A stretch of DNA of 64,000 nucleotides from Collinsella provencensis (lineage in GTDB: Bacteria > Actinomycetota > Coriobacteriia > Coriobacteriales > Coriobacteriaceae), in assembly GCF_900199705.1 (NCBI RefSeq), contig NZ_LT904908.1:674530-738529 (forward strand), read 5' to 3'. This document shows, piece after piece, positions 59,796 to 64,000 of the stretch. Position 1 is the first letter of the stretch, and each line of letters opens with the position of its first letter. Position numbers and translations under genes: made by a program. The notes under the pieces are model-generated. The model worked only from the letters and a program-made list of their open reading frames with translations. It searched no databases and was not told where the DNA came from.

Positions 59796-61085
59796 TTACT
59801 TGAAGAAACCGTCGTAGTCGTACATTTTGAGCTGGCTTTCCACCTTGTCGATGGTGTCCAGGACAACGCCGACCATGATGAGCACGGAGGTGCCACCGAA
59901 GGCCTGGATAAGGGCATTGTTCGTGAAAGAGAACACGATGGAAGGCACGATCGCGATGAGTGCCAGGAACACGGCGCTCGGAAGCGTGATCTTGTTGAGT
60001 GCGTTCTTGATGTAGGCAGCGGTCTGCTTACCGGGACGCACGCCGGGGATAAAGCCACCCTGACGCTTGAGGTTCTCGGCAGTCTCGTCCGGGTTGAACA
60101 CCATGGACGTATAGAAGTACGCGAAGAACACGATCAGGACGACATTGAGAATCCAGTTGATCCAACCGCTTGACAGAGCGCCGGCAAAAGTCTGCATCCA
60201 ACCCACGTTGGGGAAGAACACGGCGAGCTGAGCCGGGAAGTACACCAGGGCACTCGCGAAGATGATGGGGATAACGCCCGCGGTGTTCACCTTGATCGGC
60301 AGGTAGGTGGACTGACCACCCATGATGCGACGACCGACCACGCGCTTGGCGTACTGCACCGGGATACGGCGCTGGCCGCGCTCGAGGTACACGATGAACG
60401 GGATAACGCAGAGAATCACCACGAAGATGACGGCAGTGACGACAAGTCCCGTGGCGCCGGACTCGATGGACTGGAAAATCGCCTGGGGCAGACCAGCCAT
60501 GATGTTGGCGAAGATGATGAGACTCATGCCGTTGCCGATACCGCGCTGGGTGATGAGCTCGCCGATCCACATGATGAGCATGGCGCCCGCCACAAGCGTG
60601 CCCACGACCATGATGTCGAAGATGATCTCGGGCGTGCCCTCGATGCCGTTGAACTGGATACCGAAGCTCTTGAAGAGGAACAGGTAGCCAATGGAGTTCA
60701 GCAGCGCGAGACCGAGCGTAAGATAGCGGGAGTACTGGGTGATCTTGGTTTGACCAACCTCGCCCTCACGAGACAGCTCATGCAGGCTCGGGACAACGGT
60801 CTGGAGCATCTGCATGATGATGGAGCTCGTGATATACGGCATGATACCGAGCGAGAACACTGAGACGTAGGACAGTGCACCGCCCGAGAAAAGATTCAGC
60901 AGCGCCATCGCGCCGCTGGCGAAGGAATCGCCGGCAGATGCAAAAAGGGCCGACATCCCCTGGAAGGGGATGCCGGGCACCGGAACGTGCGCACCGATAC
61001 GGTACACGACGAGCATCGCGATGGTGAAAAGAATCTTTCCGCGGAGTTCTTTGATGCGGAATGCGTTCTTCAGACCAGTTAGCAC
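59796..61085 (-). CDS. secY: Preprotein translocase channel subunit SecY
   Basis: 429 aa with ten predicted TM helices. Family residues: KILFTIAMLVVYRIGAHVPVPGI near 16-38, GIMPYITSSIIMQML near 82-97, and GIGNGMSLIIFANIM near 175-190. GTG start at 61085 overlaps the rplO end by 7 bp. It forms the export pore worked by SecA, encoded at 36.4-39.4 kb. Confidence 0.98.
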   Translation of the reverse strand: MLTGLKNAFRIKELRGKILFTIAMLVVYRIGAHVPVPGIPFQGMSALFASAGDSFASGAMALLNLFSGGALSYVSVFSLGIMPYITSSIIMQMLQTVVPSLHELSREGEVGQTKITQYSRYLTLGLALLNSIGYLFLFKSFGIQFNGIEGTPEIIFDIMVVGTLVAGAMLIMWIGELITQRGIGNGMSLIIFANIMAGLPQAIFQSIESGATGLVVTAVIFVVILCVIPFIVYLERGQRRIPVQYAKRVVGRRIMGGQSTYLPIKVNTAGVIPIIFASALVYFPAQLAVFFPNVGWMQTFAGALSSGWINWILNVVLIVFFAYFYTSMVFNPDETAENLKRQGGFIPGVRPGKQTAAYIKNALNKITLPSAVFLALIAIVPSIVFSFTNNALIQAFGGTSVLIMVGVVLDTIDKVESQLKMYDYDGFFK

Positions 61086-61528
61086 GGGAGCTCGACCTTT
61101 CCGCCAGCGGCCTCGATCTTGGCCTTCGCGGAAGCGGAAGCCTTGTCGACCTTGACCGTGAGCTTCTTAGTGATTTCGCCGTTGCCGAGCACCTTGACGG
61201 GCTCGAACTCAGACTTGGTGATGCCGGCGGCCTTGAGGGAGACGCCATCGACAACGGCGCCGTCCTCGAACTTGGCCTCGAGCGTGGAAACGTTCACAGC
61301 GGTGAACTCGATGCGACGAGGATTGCGGAAGCCGGGGAGCTTGGGCAGACGCATCGCGAGCGGGGTCTGACCGCCCTCGAAGCCGGCACCCTTGGTGCCG
61401 CCGGAGCGGGAACCCTGGCCATTCAGGCCACGGCCGGCATAGGTGCCGCCCTTACCGGAGTTACCGCGACCAACGCGCTTGCGGCTGTGGGTGGAACCCG
61501 GAGCCGGAGTAAGATCATGAAGCTGCAT
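61079..61528 (-). CDS. rplO: 50S ribosomal protein L15
   Basis: 149 aa. N-terminal LHDLTPAPGSTHSRKRVGRGNSGKGGTYAGRGLNGQGSRSGG is the typical Gly/Arg-rich extension; GFEGGQTPLAMRLPKLPGFRN follows. The start ATG is 2 bp after the rpmD stop. Late 50S assembly protein. Confidence 0.97.
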   Translation of the reverse strand: MQLHDLTPAPGSTHSRKRVGRGNSGKGGTYAGRGLNGQGSRSGGTKGAGFEGGQTPLAMRLPKLPGFRNPRRIEFTAVNVSTLEAKFEDGAVVDGVSLKAAGITKSEFEPVKVLGNGEITKKLTVKVDKASASAKAKIEAAGGKVELPC

Positions 61529-61530
61529 TG

Positions 61531-61710
61531 TTACTCCTCTACAATCTCAACGAGGTGCTTGACCTTGAAGATCATGCCGCGGACGCCCTCGTTGTCGGTG
61601 ATCTCGCGCGTATCGTTGATACGGTGCAGACCAAGGGCACGCACGGTGCGACGCTGATCCTCCTTGCAGCCGTTGGTGCTGCGGACCTGCTTAATCTTGA
61701 TGGTAGCCAT
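61531..61710 (-). CDS. rpmD: 50S ribosomal protein L30
   Basis: 59 aa, found in the gap between rpsE and rplO. MATIKIKQVRSTNGCKEDQRR then TVRALGLHRINDTREI and RGMIFKVKHLVEIVEE are the L30 signature. ATG at 61710, stop TAA at 61531-61533; 2-bp gaps on both sides. Confidence 0.97.
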   Translation of the reverse strand: MATIKIKQVRSTNGCKEDQRRTVRALGLHRINDTREITDNEGVRGMIFKVKHLVEIVEE

Positions 61711-61712
61711 GC

Positions 61713-62243
61713 CTAGTTCTCCTTCTTCCCGACGAACATCTGGGAAACGGTGAGACCGCGGCGCTCAGCGACATCCTCGGGGCTGGCGAGCTGCTGCAAG
61801 CCATCGGCAGCGGCCTTGATGATGTTCAGGCCGTTGTCGGAGCCAAGGGACTTGGAAAGGATGTTCTTGATGCCAGCGAGCTCGAAGAGCGGACGCACGG
61901 CACCGCCGGCGATAACACCGGTACCCTCGACTGCCGGACGCATAACGATATCCGCAGCGCCGAAGTGACCCATCACGTCGTGCGGGATGGTGCCCTCCTC
62001 GGTAACCGGCACGTGGAACATATGCTTCTTGGCGTCGATGGACGCCTTGGAGATGGCCAGGGGCACCTCAGCGGACTTGCCCATGCCCAGGCCAACGTTG
62101 CCCTTGCCGTCGCCCACGACCACGAGGGCCACGAGGCTCATGCGGCGACCGCCCTTGACGGTCTTGGCAACACGGTTGATGAAAACGACGCGCTCCTCGA
62201 ACTCGGAGGCCTCGCGCTGCTGCTTCTGCTGATTACGAGCCAT
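61713..62243 (-). CDS. rpsE: 30S ribosomal protein S5
   Basis: 176 aa. Double-stranded-RNA-binding N-domain with EERVVFINRVAKTVKGGRRMSLVALVVVGDGKGNVGLGMGKSAEVP near 16-60 and C-terminal GTGVIAGGAVRPLFELAGIKNILSKSLGS. Involved in decoding fidelity and mRNA entry. Confidence 0.98.
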   Translation of the reverse strand: MARNQQKQQREASEFEERVVFINRVAKTVKGGRRMSLVALVVVGDGKGNVGLGMGKSAEVPLAISKASIDAKKHMFHVPVTEEGTIPHDVMGHFGAADIVMRPAVEGTGVIAGGAVRPLFELAGIKNILSKSLGSDNGLNIIKAAADGLQQLASPEDVAERRGLTVSQMFVGKKEN

Positions 62244-62254
62244 GCTCTTACCTC

Positions 62255-62617
62255 CTAGAATTCGAGACCGGCGGCGCGGGCACCGTCGGCGAGGGCCTTG
62301 ACGCGACCATGGTAGATGCGGCCACCGCGGTCAAAGGAAACGGTCTTGATGCCGGCTTCGAGAGCGCGCTCGCCAATGAGCTTACCGACCTTCTCGGCGG
62401 CCTCCTTGTTACCGGTCTTGGTGCCCTTGAACTCGGCCTCGAGCGTGGAGGCGGAGACGAGGGTGTGACCCTTGAGGTCGTCGACGATCATGGCGTAGAT
62501 GTTGGCGTTGGAACGGACTACGCGCAGACGCGGACGCTCGGGGGTGCCGAAGATCTTACCGCGGACACGGCGCTGACGACGCTTGAGGCCGGCGCGCTTT
62601 GCCTGTTGCTTGTTCAT
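62255..62617 (-). CDS. rplR: 50S ribosomal protein L18
   Basis: 120 aa. [36 protein letters not shown] near 12-48 and the C-terminal [28 protein letters not shown] are the family's 5S-rRNA-binding features. AAAGGAG precedes the ATG. Confidence 0.98.
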   Translation of the reverse strand: MNKQQAKRAGLKRRQRRVRGKIFGTPERPRLRVVRSNANIYAMIVDDLKGHTLVSASTLEAEFKGTKTGNKEAAEKVGKLIGERALEAGIKTVSFDRGGRIYHGRVKALADGARAAGLEF

Positions 62618-62642
62618 GTGAAAACTCCTTTTATGAGTCCTG

Positions 62643-62664
62643 CCAGCACCTGACGGGGTGCTGG
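62643..62664 (-). promoter_or_regulatory. Hairpin in the rplF-rplR gap
   Basis: CCAGCACC / GGTGCTGG (62643-62650, 62657-62664), a perfect 8-bp stem with a 6-nt loop, about 25 nt before the rplR ribosome-binding site. No T-run follows, so it is more likely an mRNA processing or stability element than a terminator. Confidence 0.45.
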
Positions 62665-62686
62665 TCTTACGACGTGGAAACGCCTA

Positions 62687-63223
62687 CTACTTGGCGGCCT
62701 TACCCAGCTTGCGACGGATGTGCTCGCCCAGGTAGTGGATACCCTTGCCCTTGTAAGGCTCAGGCGGACGCTTGCCACGGATCTCGGCGGCAACCTGGCC
62801 GACCTGCTGCTTGTCGATGCCCTTCACGTGGATGTGCGTGTTGTCGGGGCACTCGAACGTGATGCCCTCGGGGGCCTCGTACAGCACCGGGTGGGAATAG
62901 CCGAGGGAGAGGTCGAGCGTGTTGCCCTTGAGGGCGACACGGTAACCAACGCCCGCGAGCTCGAGGACCTTGGTGTAGCCCTCGGACACGCCGGTGACCA
63001 TGTTCTGGATCAGGGCGCGGGTGAGGCCGTGACGGGCACGGGTCTCACGCTCGTCGTCGGGGCGGGAGACGGTCAGCACGCCGTCGGCAACCTCGATGGT
63101 GAGCTTCTCATAAAAATCAGCCTCAAGAGTACCCTTGGGGCCCTTAACGGCAACGTGCGTGCCGTCGACTGTCACTTCGACTCCGGCGGGAATCTGGACA
63201 GGCTTCTTACCGATACGAGACAC
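62687..63223 (-). CDS. rplF: 50S ribosomal protein L6
   Basis: 178 aa. [31 protein letters not shown] at the start, [38 protein letters not shown] mid-protein, and the C-terminal [27 protein letters not shown] signature. Binds near the factor site of the 50S subunit. Confidence 0.98.
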   Translation of the reverse strand: MSRIGKKPVQIPAGVEVTVDGTHVAVKGPKGTLEADFYEKLTIEVADGVLTVSRPDDERETRARHGLTRALIQNMVTGVSEGYTKVLELAGVGYRVALKGNTLDLSLGYSHPVLYEAPEGITFECPDNTHIHVKGIDKQQVGQVAAEIRGKRPPEPYKGKGIHYLGEHIRRKLGKAAK

Positions 63224-63256
63224 GGTGTTCTCCTTTCCTTCTACTCGCCGAACGAA

Positions 63257-63655
63257 TTACCAAACGAGAGCGATGACCTCGCCGCCGATGCCCTTGTTGC
63301 GAGCATCGCGGTCGGCCATAACGCCCTGGCTGGTGGAAACGATGGCAGTGCCCAGACCACCGCGGACGCGGGGAAGGTCCTTGCAACCGGCGTACTTGCG
63401 CAGACCCGGCTTGGAGTAGCGCTTGATGCCGTTGATGACCTTGGTCTTCTTGGGGCCGTACTTAAGGGTGATGTGCAGAGTCTTGGCGGGAGTGGTGTCC
63501 TCGACGGTGTAACCCTCGATGTAGCCCTCCTCGCAAAGGACGCGAGCGATCTCGACGAGCTTCTTGCTGCTCGGCATCGAGACCTCGGCCTTGTTCGCAG
63601 CATTGCCGTTGCGGATGCGCGTAAGCATGTCTGCGATCGGGTCAGTGAGATTCAT
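63257..63655 (-). CDS. rpsH: 30S ribosomal protein S8
   Basis: 132 aa. [40 protein letters not shown] at the start and the C-terminal [34 protein letters not shown] signature. Often the translational repressor of the spc operon. A 129-bp gap separates it from rpsN, longer than usual, with a CCCTG/CAGGG hairpin near 63701-63717. Confidence 0.98.
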   Translation of the reverse strand: MNLTDPIADMLTRIRNGNAANKAEVSMPSSKKLVEIARVLCEEGYIEGYTVEDTTPAKTLHITLKYGPKKTKVINGIKRYSKPGLRKYAGCKDLPRVRGGLGTAIVSTSQGVMADRDARNKGIGGEVIALVW

Positions 63656-63784
63656 GCGGATTCTCCTTCGTTCTTGATGAGTCCGTGCCTACGGTACTCC
63701 CCTGCCCATAACAGGGAAGCCTATAAGACACGTCTTCCTTGCGCGCCAACTGAGCGTGTGCCCAGGGCGCACGCTGGCAGTGAC

Positions 63785-63970
63785 TTACCAGCTGGCCTTC
63801 TTGATGCCGGGAAGCTCGCCCTTGAGTGCAAGCTCACGGAAGCAGACACGGCACAGGCCGAACTTGCGGTACACAGAGTGCGGACGGCCGCAGCGCTGGC
63901 AGCGCGTGTACTCGCGGGTCGAGAACTTCTGCTTGCGATTGCACTTGACGATCATCGATGTCTTAGCCAC
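63785..63970 (-). CDS. rpsN: 30S ribosomal protein S14, type Z
   Basis: 61 aa. Zinc-binding [23 protein letters not shown] (CxxC ... CxxC) marks the short, zinc type, as in Gram-positives; ends [13 protein letters not shown] start at 63970 with AGGAGG upstream. The upstream gene should be rplE by order, but only about 5-10 of its codons could be in the window. Confidence 0.98.
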   Translation of the reverse strand: MAKTSMIVKCNRKQKFSTREYTRCQRCGRPHSVYRKFGLCRVCFRELALKGELPGIKKASW

Positions 63971-64000
63971 TTATTTCCTCCTCACATGGCATATTTGAGC

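Noticed and set aside
63982-64000. 3' end of rplE
   Set aside because: Gene order predicts rplE here, but two frames are open (one ending LKYAM with TGA, one reading into the rpsN start), and 19 bases are too few to choose.

Overview
The window reads as chromosomal DNA of a moderately GC-rich actinobacterium, most likely class Coriobacteriia (a Collinsella-like gut anaerobe). This rests on remembered protein resemblances, the actinobacterial form of RF2 (GGQGVNTTDSAVR), the type Z S14, the cysteine-poor S4 and a D-aspartate-ligase-like cell-wall gene; no search was run. Almost everything is on the minus strand. The plus strand carries only a YgjP/SprT-like protein, an AbiEi/PD-(D/E)XK-like protein, an APC permease with an amidohydrolase, and a class A PBP. 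No rRNA, tRNA, tmRNA or CRISPR array was recognised.

Layout. 1-2.4 kb: end of a peptide-type ABC importer operon (lipoprotein, hairpin, DppB-like permease). 2.6-12.7 kb: uvrC and a cell-envelope block (FemAB-like ligase, D-Asp-ligase-like ATP-grasp enzyme, DegT-like aminotransferase, MurJ, two coiled-coil NlpC/P60 hydrolases). 12.9-19.7 kb: YbaK-like deacylase, a small two-gene nucleotidyltransferase module under a perfect inverted repeat, uvrA, an SDR, an FKBP and the SprT-like protein. 19.7-21.7 kb: an AbiEi-like/nuclease-fold gene flanked on both sides by palindromic arrays of 20-bp repeats, the most unusual part of the window. 21.8-28.6 kb: rubredoxin, flavin reductase, smpB, a TPR protein, rnr, ftsX and ftsE. 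28.7-34.3 kb: an accessory module (LytTR two-component system, APC permease, amidohydrolase) sitting between ftsE and prfB. 34.4-47.8 kb: YitT, prfB, secA, rpmE, citrate synthase, an ACT protein, adenine deaminase, tyrS and a U32 peptidase. 48-52 kb: a class A PBP, argR and truA. 52-54.4 kb: an ECF transporter whose two ATPases and transmembrane protein are one polypeptide. 54.8-64 kb: the spc/alpha ribosomal operon from rpsN to rplQ.

How it fits together. Two blocks follow widely conserved gene order: secA-prfB-(insert)-ftsE-ftsX-rnr-TPR-smpB, and rpsN ... rpoA-rplQ-ecf-truA. The envelope genes form a plausible route for cross-bridge synthesis (ligases), lipid II flipping (MurJ), polymerisation (PBP) and hydrolysis (NlpC/P60 proteins, possibly under FtsEX control).

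A window-wide oddity is stop-codon use. Of 57 genes whose stop I read, 29 end in TAA, 25 in TAG and only 3 in TGA. RF2, the factor that reads UGA, carries Ser-Pro-Thr where the family has Ser-Pro-Phe.
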